From Vigna angularis (taxonomy: Eukaryota > Streptophyta > Magnoliopsida > Fabales > Fabaceae), in the NCBI RefSeq assembly GCF_016808095.1, contig NC_068974.1:9858001-9922000 (forward strand): a stretch of 64,000 nt of DNA. The letters run 5' to 3'. Each line of letters starts with the position of its first letter. The first letter of the stretch is position 1. Below the pieces are notes generated by a model, which was not told the DNA's origin, made no database searches, and saw only the letters and a list, made by a program, of their open reading frames with translations. The position numbers were made by a program, and so were the translations under genes. Positions 51,380-63,710 of this stretch are shown here, piece after piece.

Positions 51380-53476
51380 TTCTTACAATATCCTGACTAT
51401 CCGGATATTATATGGAATGTCGAGTTACAGAGGTTCCTTCACTGGTGTAGTGAAACAGCTGGACTACCCCTAAACTACTACACCAGGTTAGTTCTACAGA
51501 CGCCCTTTATTCAATTGGAGAAAGGTTTCTCAGACTCGGACCTCCTGCTATTCTCACGACATGACTCAGCACTCTCTACTTGAGCATGAATGATCATTAG
51601 AATGTTAGATAAACCCTAGCTTAACTCCGACCATTCATATTATCAATACTTGAAACCACCACCAAGAAGTTCCTCCTTGGAACTCATTTTCACAACTTTG
51701 AAATCATTCATATCACTTCACTTTTACATTGAATCCATTTGATAATTTATACACATTTCCTTTCACTTTTACATAGTATACCAATACATAAAACTACTGA
51801 TCATACATTAAAGAACTAGAAACACCTTTACAAGTCATAAGATATCACACAATAACACAAATTTTTTTCATAATAGCTTGATACCCACACTAGGCAAGGA
51901 AAATAGCTTGGAAACCCTCACAAACAGCTCAGAAAAGATCCAAAATCCCCCTAAAACGATATGAAGAACGCCCAAAATTGATATCCAGAACCTTGAATTT
52001 GACATTTTCAAAACTTGAAAAACCCAACATTGGTTCAATGGTGCTCAACGCCCCTTAAAAGGGCGCTCATGCGCCATATCCCTGAACAAGGGCGCTCAGT
52101 GGGCGCTTAGGGGCACTCACACGAGTTCTTCTTGCAAAAAGAGCGCCTAGAGAGTGCTTAGGGATGCCTGGGCGTGATCTTTTCAGAAAAAGGGCATTCA
52201 GGGGGCGCGTAGGGGGCGCCCAACGCTGCATCAGCTTCTAAAATTAACCTATTTTGACTTCGATAACCCTTTATGCAAGTTCAAATGGTTCCTACAACCT
52301 CTTAGGCACTTAGAAACATCTAAGAACAAACCTCTAACTTAAAATGACCACTTTAAACCCCAAACTATCCATTATAGACTACCTAAACCCAATTCTACAA
52401 TTCCATACACCAAAGCAGCAAACTAAAGACCTAGACAAGTTTTAAGTGACTCAATTATAGGCCTCAAACTTCCTAAACCTGTACCAATGCTTTACTTCAA
52501 AATTTCACCACCCAAACCTCCTATTTACACTAAAATCACTCAAACACCAACCATGAACCAACCTATTTAGTTCCAAAACAGTTTCCACCAAAATCATGCT
52601 TCTACCAGATCTTTAATTGACTCTATAACAGACCTAAAAACCAGATTTACCAAGCCAACCTCTTTCTCACCAATTTGACTATTAAAACCCCCTTTTTAGC
52701 TACTAAAATTATAACTTTGACCACTCCTCAATTCACAAACATTACAGTTAACTACAAATATCATTATCATCCCGTTCTTTGAAATTTATGACCACATTAA
52801 CAACTAAATTTCACCACATCATATTTCAATCATACAATACCAAAACATATACATTATTCCATTGAATTAATATAGCATAAATATTGAAATTACTACTCTA
52901 TCAAGTAATTAAACATACAACCACCAAACTTAAAAACAATATTGATTTAGACTTAGATATCTAGCTTGCCTTACCTCACAAGGAATTGCCCAACTTTAAG
53001 AACGCCTCACCGATTGCTTGAAACATAAGGAAATTCTACAAACACCTATGAAACACCAAATTGAAAGGGGAAAGAATCCTTAGGACCTCAGTTTACCAAA
53101 GAACCAAAGGAGAAACATATTTGTTACATGCAAGAAAGGATTCTTGGACAAAATCACGGATCGAGAATGAACATAAACAAGGGGTAGAAACTTACTTCCT
53201 CTAGACAAATAACTGATCGGGTAGAAGTGTAGATTACTTTGTCATGATCTCCTAGTACCTCTTGATCATCAAAGAGATGACTTAGGAGTTAGAACACTTA
53301 GAGAGAAGGTAGAGAACTCTACAAAAGTGGTTTATAGAGAAATGATATGTTTTTAAATTATAAAACTCGTTTATAACAAAACTATTTATACATAACCCAT
53401 TTAATATTAAAAGAACTGAGTCTCACTATTTTTAAACTACCACCACTTCTAAAATACCATTTTATGGGGTTTTACA
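51380..53476 (-). mobile_element. gypsy-type LTR-like block with GC-word core
   Basis: On the - strand it starts TGTAAAACCCCATAAAAT and its first 180 bp resemble the start of the 37387-39195 block. A core at 52020-52240 repeats GCGCTCA, GGGCGCTTAG and GGGGGCGC words in otherwise AT-rich DNA. No pol domain attached, so probably a solo LTR or LTR relic. Ends are approximate. Confidence 0.65.
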
Positions 53477-53961
53477 TAAAATATGTGTTTCAATATATTA
53501 AAATTTTCAAGACTTATATTGTAATGGATTAAAATATGTTTTAGTCCATTAAAACTAACAATTTTATTTAGGTATTATCTTCATCAATCTTTGAAAAATC
53601 AATCTGAAAAAGTGAGAAATGATTTGTAAATATTGAGTTACTATACTAAATCAATAACTTCAAAATCATATGAACATATCTTATTGTAAATTACTTGTGT
53701 TTATTTTTTTTCATCTAACGTAATAACATGTCAGGTGATCTTATCCAGATAAGCTACAAAAACATTTCTTAAAATTACTCTATTAAACTCTTGACTTCAA
53801 TATCATACATTAAACAAATGACATTGTGAATCACCTTTGTATTTTTTTTTCTCATCTCATGCTATAACTTATACAAGTTATTATGTTCATTTTCTCTAAC
53901 TCTTTTGGTGTATCGAATCTTAACTAGGACAGTAAGGATGTTGTGTTATAAAGTTTCACAA

Positions 53962-54130
53962 CACTACAAGAAAAACACTTATTATCTATAGAAAAAATTC
54001 ATAAGTAACTCGCAAAATCTGTAGATAATAGAGCATAGCTACGGATGAAAATCTATAAATAAATTGGTCGTATGAATTTATCCGTAGATAATTACATACG
54101 AATAAATTCATAGGTAATGTGCTTGTCAAC
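53962..54130 (+). mobile_element. CACTA-type transposon left end
   Basis: CACTACAAGAAAAACACTT at 53962 is the hallmark terminus of plant CACTA (En/Spm) elements. It is followed by subterminal repeats of the form ATCYGTAGATAAT / ATTCATAGGTAAT at 54030, 54080 and 54108. Confidence 0.75.
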
Positions 54131-54329
54131 TTTGATGAAGCAACTTGTTTCTTGGAACAATTATGCATACCGGAACATTGATTAAAGTACATATACTACA
54201 AACAAAATTTATATATGATATCTAAGAAATAGTCATTAAGCAAATAATAACAATACAACAATATTTGAACATAAAAGGTTTAATATTCAAATATTATAAA
54301 ATACAAATATCTAGCATGAGTCAAAGATT

Positions 54330-56797
54330 TCCCAATGTCAGACCTCATTAAAAACGCACACAGAATCCCTCTGAACGGACGCCAGGTGTCAAGCGTCGAG
54401 ATTTGGAAATCAGATAGTGGAAGGCAGGTGTCAGCAGAAGAGCGGACGTTCGTTTTGGACGTGGGAAGCAAAACTGGTTCTTTTGAAAAATTTCCGTCAC
54501 TCTCTTCTGCATGCACCCTTCTTCCCAGACTCTGAAAAATCTCATCTTTCTCCTCCTTCTCACTACATCTCCTACACCTTCTCTCTACCGAAACTCACCA
54601 TTCTCTACTCCGATCTCTGTTCAGGCACCGTAGAAGCACTCAGGACGTCCCAAGCTTCAGTTTAAACCGATCAGTTTCGAGTTCTGATCTGGTAAGTCTT
54701 CTTCTCTGATAGTCGTTCGTTCCTTGGCACATGCAAACCAACTTCTGGTTGCATGGGTTCATAGTCTTACTCTGAACCAGTTGGTTTGTTGTTGGTTTCG
54801 GTTTGAAGAGTTGATTGAACGTTGGGGGTAGAAGAATTTAGTCAGGCAAACCGCATTCTGTATCTTGTACGCTCGTTCACATTAGAGGTAAGGGAAGCTT
54901 ATTAATTTAATTTATATAACTATGTGTTGCATGAACGTTCGTTGACTTGATTTGATATGAAAAATGATTGTGCTATGTTATGATGCATGAAATGTATAAA
55001 AATTCTATGATTTGGTGGCATGAGATATGAAACATTGATTATGGTATGAATGTATAAAGGTGTGAAATTATATGTTAAGAACTGAATTTGAATAATATTA
55101 ATTCTGATAAGAAATTTCCCCTAAAGTAACGTTCGTTACTGAACGGTCCTTAACCGTTCGGTTTTATAGTGACTTTGGTTAGTAGTGGATTCTTTCATTT
55201 GGGAAGAATCCTAGTGGAGGACGAGCGTCTACACTTCGAACTTCTGTGCATGAGCGTTCGACCAAGCATAGTTTCGTCTTGATATCCTGCTATGAAATAT
55301 TTTAGTATAATACTTCTATAATATCGTGGCATAATTATCCATCTTCTTTTATATCCGTTAGTAGCACCTGGTCTTATACCAAGTGTTCGTCCTAAGCAAA
55401 TGTTTGGTCTCACACCTGGCACTCGTTCTATCTCCTTAAGCTAAATTTCTTTATATGAGCGTTCGTTCAAGCCCTCTAGGGTTCGCTCACTATAGTGCCT
55501 AGGCTTTGACTGTCACTTGGATTCTTGATACTAAACTCAACTAAACTAAGTATTCACAAGCGTTCGGTTTCTTCCTATGAGACAATTCTAAGTATTATTT
55601 TTCGTGCCTTGAAATATTATTATTCATTGGTTTCACTCTGGAGTCCTCGTTCTTGGTCTGGTCTTTTGATGTTCAGATAGAGTTCTCAAGAGTCGGTTCC
55701 TCTAACTGGCTCAACGTTGAAATCGACGTTCGTTCCATTCGTTTCTTGGAATATATTATTGTGCTCGCTATCTTTTCTTAAAACCCGATGTCAACCCTTG
55801 GTCTTAATCCATTCTCAAATTTGAAGGTCTCTCGGTCTCGCTCTATGTGTTCGGCCTAGTTTTAAGTTCGGGTTGAATGTTCGTTGTTTGTAATCCTCAT
55901 GAATCTTTGTACGAGGTGATTAAATGAGATATGTATTAGTGAAAGATGAAGAAAATGTGATATGGAAAGGTTGTGGTTTATGGACGAGCGTTCCGGGGAG
56001 GAACGACTCATGTATGGATATTTAAATTGGTAAAGTATGACTATGGGCATGCTAAGCTGGCTGTTCATCCTGATGTTCCGTGAGTACTCGTCTTCACGTA
56101 GAGGAGGGTAGGTCATGTGTGGGAACGGCAGGAGGTCCTAGTCCTTAGGGGTACTTTGGACAGATAGGGCTAACCTCGGGTGGCAGTTGTTGAGGGCATC
56201 CCAGTTACTACATCACCCGGGTGCATGAACGCCTGTAGCTACACAGATTTCATACCGTCCGGACAGTTAGTCTAGTAATAGGCTTCGTATGATATGTTTG
56301 ATGAAATGTACCTTGTTTGTTGGATTGCTTGAAATGTATGTTGATGTATGAAATTAAATTACATAAGCTTACCTTGTATTCTCCGTTGTGTCTTGTTTTG
56401 TACGTCCGTCTTGTCGTTGCAATGATCATCCATGTGGGTGTGAGCAGAAGCGGACGCGCTATTGGAAGATGCACTGGAAGAAGGAAATTTGGAGGAAGAG
56501 AACCTCGTAGACGTTGAAGTTAAGGCCGAACCGTAGTACGTTCGGTTAGTAGTATAGTTTAGTTAGATTAAGGTGGTCGTTCGATCACCTTTCCTTTTGT
56601 TAGGAATGACCATTCGGTAATCCCTTTTGTAAACCGTTCGGTCAGATTTGTAATGATGTATAGTTAAATTTGAACTCTTTATGTTTATGCCGTTCGGCCA
56701 GAACCACACGCTTTCTTTAGTGTAAGACTGAACTGATATTTTATTTAATGTAATTATTCTATTATATAGTTTATTGCTGTATTTTTGGGATGTTACA
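54330..56797. mobile_element. LTR-like block rich in CGTTCG words
   Basis: About 2.4 kb of mixed composition, ending GGGATGTTACA at 56797 (reverse complement TGTAACATCCC, a common plant LTR start). CGTTCG occurs many times between 54447 and 56640. A CT-rich stretch at 54490-54620 resembles a transcribed leader. No pol domain is seen. The left boundary and the orientation are uncertain. Confidence 0.55.
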
Positions 56798-57304
56798 CCC
56801 AACATAGTAATAAATAAATCCTAGACTTCCCTAATACTAATATTGATCCAATGTGTCAACTTCTTTTAACAAGTTAGTGTAGGTTACATTGGTTGAGCTT
56901 CACTTGATTTCTCCTTTCTAGCATTGGCAACAACAGATCTCAAGACTAGTCTAGCAAGTTTCCAAATGTGTTCTCTAATCATTACTTAAAATTGCATTTC
57001 TTCAACTCTACACCAAAATTGCCAACCTCACAACCGTATTCACTTTTAATTCCAAAAACTCAATTTTATTTTTCCTAAACGGTAAAAATTATCAAAATTA
57101 AAATTCTAACTAAAATCCTAGTTAAAAATTCCAAATTAACACATTTTGCAGAAAAACTACAATTTATTCAAGAAGAAAAAAAAATATAATCGAATAAGAA
57201 GAAAAGAAATTCCAAGAGGACATAATTATCTTAGAAAAACCATGTCAAAAGGAGACTTATCAGACACGAATTGATAAAGTTGCATCATTTATTAGATGTT
57301 ACAA
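56798..57304. other. Spacer, no gene recognised
   Basis: AT-rich; perhaps upstream part of the copia relic that follows, but I see no motif. Confidence 0.4.
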
Positions 57305-57935
57305 TTGTAAGAATGGTCTAGTTAAGATTTTTAATGAGACCATTCTATAATGGACGAGATATATTTTACTTAGTATTGATGTTTCAAAGGTTTTCTGGAT
57401 AAAGTTATTGTTATTGTTGCCTACATAGTACATAAATTTTCCTTAACAATTCTTGATATGTGGAATCTTGAGGAAATCTATTTACGAAATTCCTTCAACC
57501 TTGACAATTTAAAATTTTTGGATTGTATTACCTATGCTCATATAAGACAAGAAACACTGGATATGCATATACATGCATATTTACTGGCATAATAGAAATA
57601 TTTAAGTCAGACATAATATAGATATTTGGATTCCTACGTAATGTTAAGTTAGAAATATTTAGAATGTTGAGTTAAATGATCTAGTATATGATAGACAAAA
57701 GCTTCTAATGAAGAAGACATGTTGATGATTACAATATTGTTAATGATAGAACGAGGAGAACAATTACAGCTCCATAAAGATATTCATATGCAAAGCTTAT
57801 TACACACTCCTTAGTGTGAGTGAAGTGTTATAAGATAAATCTTCTAATGTATCTTTTTTACTTGCAAGTAAGGAGAAGACTCAATGGTTAGATATCATGA
57901 AAATTCGAACAAAAAGGATAAAGCATGGTAGTTAT
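57305..57935 (+). pseudogene. Ancient copia integrase/RT relic
   Basis: In shifting frames: NGLVKIFNETIL then VSKVFW (about 57315-57400), LDMWNLEEIY and NLDNLKFLDCITYAHIRQE (about 57450-57555) match the end of copia integrase. RTRRTITAP-stop-RYSYAKLI (about 57750-57800) and KEKTQWLDIM (about 57870-57900) match the RT entry region. Numerous stops and gaps; much older than the elements at 14.7-23.8 kb. Confidence 0.7.
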
Positions 57936-58304
57936 TGAAGGTATTAACCAGTAATCACCATTAACTTGCTGATAAATAAAACTTCTTTCTAAATCTTAAT
58001 AATGTTAAAGTACCTTGCAGCTTTAATTCTTATTCTAGACAACGAAAAACTGTAAGAAAGATATGGAGTTGCGCTTGAGTTCAACAAAATCTAAAAGCTT
58101 CCAACTATTCTAAGATTCCATAAAAACATGTTAGAAACACATTGAATTTGTATGAAAATGGAAAGAGATTTTTAGGCAAATCAGTAAGTAACAGCTTTTT
58201 CACCAAGAATTGCATAATATGCCTTTCTTCTGGAACGAAAGCTCTTGTACACCTTACGCAATTTAAGCGTAACAATGTAAGAAAAATGAAATTATAATAA
58301 AAAT

Positions 58305-59492
58305 GCGTAATACCATTTTTTTGTCACTATTTTCATTCATTTTGTTCAATGTGGGACTTAACTTTTTTTAGTGTTCAATATGGTCCCAATTTTTGTAAAT
58401 TTTATTCATTTTAATCCTTTTCCTAACTACGTCTAAATAATTAACGACACAATGTCCATGTGAGCAATCAATGAACGACCTGTTACATTTTTTTAGGTGG
58501 CCACTCTAGCACGGTAAGAATTCAAAGTCAACAAAAACTTCTTAAAGAACATCATACTTTGTCTGAGTGCGCTTTTCTTTACTACTCTTGTACTAGAATT
58601 CACCACCAATCCATTGACCACCCTCATAATCATTCTCCATTCCAAACCTCTCAATCTCTTGATTCTCGTCCATGTTTTGCAATAAACCTCTAAAAAAAAT
58701 TGTTTAGAAAAAAAGGCAAGTTAATAAGCACAAAAATCATGTAGTACATTTCATGTTTGACATTTTGTTTTGCAAAAAGCCTGAACTTATTGCAGATCAA
58801 ATCTAGAATGCTTGGAAGTAGGGTAAAAAATAAAGAGATCTGCAAGCAGGAAAATGGGCACAAAAATTAATGAAAAATTGAAAAGAAAAAATGTAATGAA
58901 ATCTAAGTGGAATGGATACACGGGTATAGAAGATGAGATTCCTGAAAATCAATGGTTGTGCACGAACATAATGGCACAATTTGGGTCTAATTTTTCTACA
59001 GGTTTCACTTGAACAAAGATGGTGACACTTCAATAGTGGTGTCGTTGTTGTTATGTCTTGGCTGTACCTACGGTGGTTGACAATGATCTATGGTGGCGGA
59101 CACTATGGTGGCTTTGTGGTGATTTCTGGTGGCGCGATTATATATTTTTTTTTGGGGCTTCCATATGTGCATATTGACAGCTCAAGGAGATTGTTGAAGA
59201 GACTCCAATTTGTAGTGGTTAGTAGTGGCGTGACAGCGTGGAAGAGCCCATGATGGTTGCTTAGGGTTTCTAGGTGGGTTGGGAAGAAGATGAGATGTCA
59301 TGGTGGGTCACATGGGAAAAAATAGAACACGTTAACGTGGGCACTGTGTCGTTAACGATTTAGACAACATAAGGGAAAATGATCAAATTGAACAAAATTT
59401 ATAAAAATTGAGACCACATTGAACATTCATAAAAGTCGAGTCCCACATTAAACAAACTAGATGAAAATAAGGATAAAAAGTGATATTAAGCC
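58305..59492. mobile_element. MULE-like element with ~190 bp terminal inverted repeats
   Basis: 58305-58500 and 59292-59492 are inverted copies (landmarks: TTCAATGTGGGACT, CAATTTTT.TAAATTTT.TTCA, TTAACGACACA.TG, GTGGCCAC/GTGACCCAC). The 0.8 kb core has no transposase frame, so a non-autonomous element; the family is inferred from the long repeats. A 9 bp target duplication could not be settled. Confidence 0.7.
58501..59291. other. Core of the MULE-like element
   Basis: Moderately GC-rich in its right half (GTGGTGGC words near 59060-59250). A 66-codon frame at 59053 has no recognised motif; captured host sequence is possible. Confidence 0.4.
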
Positions 59493-60039
59493 TAAAAAAA
59501 GATTCAAAGGGAAAATGGAACTGAGATTCCTAGTATTGATGAATTATGAGCAGCGGATTAAAGTAAGGACTTTTGTATGGGAAGATTTGAGAAGATTCAA
59601 GAATCTTGTGTCAGGAAGAGAGAGGATGCGCCTAAACGCGATTTTTGTCGTCCTCGTCATTTTATGGCAGCGATAGCGTCGCTTCGCGATTGAGTTGTGA
59701 GGCAACGACATCGTTTATAATGGAGATGTCAGTGATGAAGTTAGAATTACAAAGCCATTAAGGAGGATTCAAAGAAGTGGTGGTGGTTTGGAGAGACGAA
59801 GAGGCTAGGAACAAAGGGAATAAAGAAGGGTTAGATAGATGAAATCCTAGATTATGGGAGTGCATGAGAAGGGAAGAAAGAAAGGTTAGATAGATGAAAC
59901 CCTAGATTATGAGGTGGGAATGGGAGGAAAGGTTGGTGCATAAAAACCTTAGAGATCTTCTGTGTGATTAAGCTGAAGGAGAGGGTGGGAGGGTAAGAGT
60001 GATCATCAGAAAATGTATTTTTTTTACCATTAATTTTTA
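59493..60039. other. Region between MULE-like element and CACTA end
   Basis: Contains a diverged direct repeat (GAAGGGTTAGATAGATGAAATCCTAGATTATG at 59825 in parts, again near 59880) and a GC-rich patch at 59630-59720. No gene recognised. Confidence 0.4.
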
Positions 60040-60270
60040 ATAATTAATTATTTTAAAATCCATATGTAAAATTAGTAGGTAAATTTTGTGCCCTCTTTAC
60101 ATATGGATTTTACTTACGAAAGATCGATAGAAAATTTTTTTTTGACATTACCTACGAAAAATTTATATGTAACTTAATTTTTCTTATTTGTAGGTAAAAT
60201 TTGTATATAATGACTAATTTACTTATGAATATAAATTTATATTTAATTTTCTATAAATAAATTGCATTTG
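60040..60270 (-). mobile_element. Probable CACTA right end, degenerate
   Basis: Repeated ATTACCTACGAAAAATT and TTGTAGGTAAAATTTG words are the inverted form of the repeats at 54030-54120. TTTTTCTTATTTGTAGGT at 60178-60195 could be a decayed version of the expected TTTTTCTTGTAGTG terminus. No transposase seen in between. Confidence 0.45.
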
Positions 60271-60439
60271 GTGTTAAAAAATCTTATAAAATTCAAGACT
60301 TTTTACATATATTGTATTTTCTTGTTTTCTTAAGCTTATATTAAAAACATAATATTAATAAGAGTGATTAGACAGTTGAATGTAAATTTCTCTTGATAAC
60401 TAACATAATTCTTAATAATTTTTGCTTTCCTTATTTGAA

Positions 60440-60441
<2 letters not shown>

Positions 60442-60508
<67 letters not shown>
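60442..60508. repeat. (AT)n microsatellite
   Basis: About 67 bp of AT repeats. Confidence 0.95.
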
Positions 60509-60511
<3 letters not shown>

Positions 60512-62069
60512 TCATTATACAAACTTGCAAATTAAAAATCTCCTAACTAAACATCTCAAATCTTTTTTAAAAGTTGTTTTACAACATTAATTAATTTAAT
60601 TTAGTGAATATTAATTGTTTTATTATGAAATTCTTTCAAAGTTCAATTCGCTCATTTTGAATTCAACCTAATACTTTTGCAATTTCTAACTAGCTTCTCG
60701 AATGGATTAACTTGGTAAGCAATCAATTTTCAGCATAGATGCAACCCCTTCAATATTAGGACAAAGTTTAGAAAAAAATGTTATATTAATAATAATTTAA
60801 TGCATAAAGGAAGAAAATATACTTAAAAAGCATTGCATGAATTGGTAAATATTTTTATTTATCTATAAAATTTGGCTCATATCTATATAATTTAAAATAA
60901 ATTTTAACTATTATTACTATTTAATAAAAGACATTTTATTACTTTTTGAATATCAATTAATATTATTAATATTAATATTTAATAAATGAAAATTTTAATT
61001 GTATTTTTAAAATGCTAAAAAAAGAGTATATGATTGTTTATATATTTGAAACTCTTTAGTGTCTAAAATTATTTATAGATAATTGTAGTGTTTAATTTTA
61101 GTTATAAATTATAATTAAAATCGATCAAAACGACTAAAATCGAAAAACGGCTGACTTCAACCGAGATCGTCATGACTGAAACTTAATTGAGGTTATCTCA
61201 ACCGAAATTTGGCTGAGTCAATCTCGATTGAAAATAAGTTGAATTCTAAGATGGATTGAAAATCAGTTGAATTCTAAGACGGTCACAATTGAAATTCGGT
61301 TGATTCATCATGATCAATGTTTGACCAAATTGACAACAACCAAATTGAACTTCAACTTTAGAGATTTTCAAACAAATAAAAAATATAAAACAAAGTAGTT
61401 TTAAGTTACTTAATTGTTCACTAAATAACTTTAGAAAACTATAAAATGGTACACTTTAACTTTTAATTTAAATTATTTAATATTTTTGATATAATATAGT
61501 ATGATTAATTAACAGTTCAATGCACTTCAGTTAATTTTGTTCACCACTAATTATAATTAATAGAAATCAAGAAATAGCTCTATATCTTATACGTTTTAAA
61601 TACTAAAATCAATATTTAAAAATTTAAGTGAATAGAAATTCTACAATTAGTTTTTAGCTTATTTTATTCATAAAAAGTTAGTCTATTAAATATATTATTA
61701 ATGACTAAAATTACTTTTAACTATATTTTATTAAAAGTTATCTTTAAATAAACAACCTTTTTATAATTATTAGTGTAACATTTTAAGATTGATATATGGT
61801 TTAAAATTAAGATAAGCAGCAAGATGTCATAAAAAATGTTGTTTGACTAGCTGATTTATAAGATGAAGGTTTTGTATAACATGTGACAAATTTAAAAGTC
61901 TAAAAAAAATAAAGCTTCGTTTATGAGTATTCATATGTAACCTTTTGTTTCATGAAATCCTACAAAGTAAACAAACTTAAGATTTTGTAAAACACTTTTA
62001 ATCTAACAAATTCTACATATCAAAGTAAACTCAAAGTTTTATCTTCAAAGTGAAGCAAATTAGACTTAA
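60509..62069. other. AT-rich gene-free region with short repeats
   Basis: 61226-61281 holds two copies of a 28 bp unit (GATTGAAAAT.AGTTGAATTC), inside a stretch (61130-61340) of variant AACCGAAATT/GACTGAAACT words. Otherwise plain AT-rich DNA. Confidence 0.55.
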
Positions 62070-62290
62070 CATATTTATAAGGTTTAATCATTTTCGAGAT
62101 CCCTGTTTGTGCATATTTGTCTCAAATTGGTCCTTTGGTGAAATTTTAACTCAATTAAGTCCCTATTTGTGCAAAATTGAATCAATTGAATCCTTTCCGT
62201 TAATTTCAGTAAAATACGTTGAGAGATCAATCATGTGGCATGCTGACTTTGCAAATTTTAAACATGTGGCACGTTCAAGGTATTAGTGAC
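62070..62290. repeat. Legume-type TIR remnant
   Basis: Reads like the end of a non-autonomous DNA element (TTTGTGCAAAATTGA words repeated: TCCCTGTTTGTGC at 62100, TCCCTATTTGTGC at 62160). The inverted partner is not in view. Confidence 0.35.
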
Positions 62291-62329
62291 GTGAGTTTTG
62301 TATCCCTTTCCTCCCAACTCAAGGGTTTG

Positions 62330-63710
62330 AAGATGGGGAGACCGTAACTTTTGGGAATTGATAACGGTTAAAAAACCGTTATTTTTATTCTTAATTTGAC
62401 CTTAAAAACAACCTTTATGACTTAGAAACTAGCTTGAAATCATGTTTTTTCTTAAGTTTTTGGAAATAAGAGAGTTGGAAGGGTTTTATGCTTGATTTTC
62501 CTTATTTTGACTGGAATTAAGATGAATTGGATGAAAGAAGTTGAAGTAGCAAGGAGTTGGACTCAGGAAAAGAAGGAAAAATGCACAAAAGAAGAACCGT
62601 TGCCACCGCTCAACGCCATTTGCACTGCTGAGCACCAATATGGCTGATGAGTACATTGTCTCACGCTTAAGCACTACAGCTGAGGGCCAATTCAAGTATC
62701 GCACCTACTGCTGAGCGGTATTTTCTCCGCTGAGCGTCAGACTATGTTGTTGAATACATTGTTTCGCGCCTGAGCGTCAACGCTGAGGGTCATTCTGAGT
62801 GCCGCACTTACCGCTGAGCGCCAAAACTGCCGCTGAGCGCTGTTTAATTAGGCTTGGGCCATTTTTCTGTATTTTTAATAAACTATATAAGGGTTTAGTC
62901 GACCTAGGGTTGATATCTTTGGACGTAAAGAGGCGAAATTACACTCCTTTCACCCCTTGGAGGCGGATTTTGGATGCGGAAGCTCCTTTCTTCAAATTCT
63001 AGGATTCTATCTTTCATTCTTTTCATTATTTTCATCTAGTTTCACCATGTCTATGGTGAACTAAACCTCCATTGTTATTGGGGAAACGATGTAATCCTTT
63101 GAAACTCTCATGTATTGAATTGATTCTTGATTATATATGCTTTACTTCATTAATTGTTAGGGTTTTTCCTCTACACTCTATGCATGCTTTGTTTAACTCA
63201 TTCAATTGAATGATAATTGATTTTGTCGATATGGACACATATGGGGAAATCTAGAACTGGGGAAAATCTCCGGAAGTAATATTACTTAGACATAGGAATA
63301 GGAGGATCGGTTGCCTTTAAGCTTCTGTGCGAATGTAATACATGAGCAATTGCTAGGGAGACAAGACATTGTAAACTAGTGATTAGAAGTAGGCTTTCTT
63401 CACCGAGACATCGAGTTTAAGGTAAGATGAATTCATGAATACATGAGAGTGGATAGGATAAGTCGGAAACCCCAACAACATCATCATTCCATATTTTACA
63501 TCAATCACTTTTGCATCTTTCAATCCAATTGATCAAAACTTGCATTCATGTTTATTTATCGCAATTCAACCACAATGATTTTGTTTACAAGTCTAATTAA
63601 TCAAGAAATCACATAACTGTCTAGGCTGTGAGTCTTTTGGGAAACGATACTTGGTCTTACCATTTATTATTACTTGATACGATTCGATACACTTGGCGAA
63701 GTGTTAACAT
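62330..63710 (+). mobile_element. Probable solo LTR (gypsy, Athila/Tat-like)
   Basis: A core at 62590-62850 repeats GCTGAGCG words. TATATAAGGG at 62884 is a good TATA box, and the 3' part ends with GGGAAACGATACTTGG, ACGATTCGATACACTTGG and GTTAACA, which I associate with long gypsy LTR ends. No primer binding site or gag follows, so a solo LTR is likely. The left end is approximate. Confidence 0.55.

Noticed and set aside
59053..59253. 66-codon frame in the MULE-like core
   Set aside because: GGTGGC-rich low complexity; no recognisable domain.
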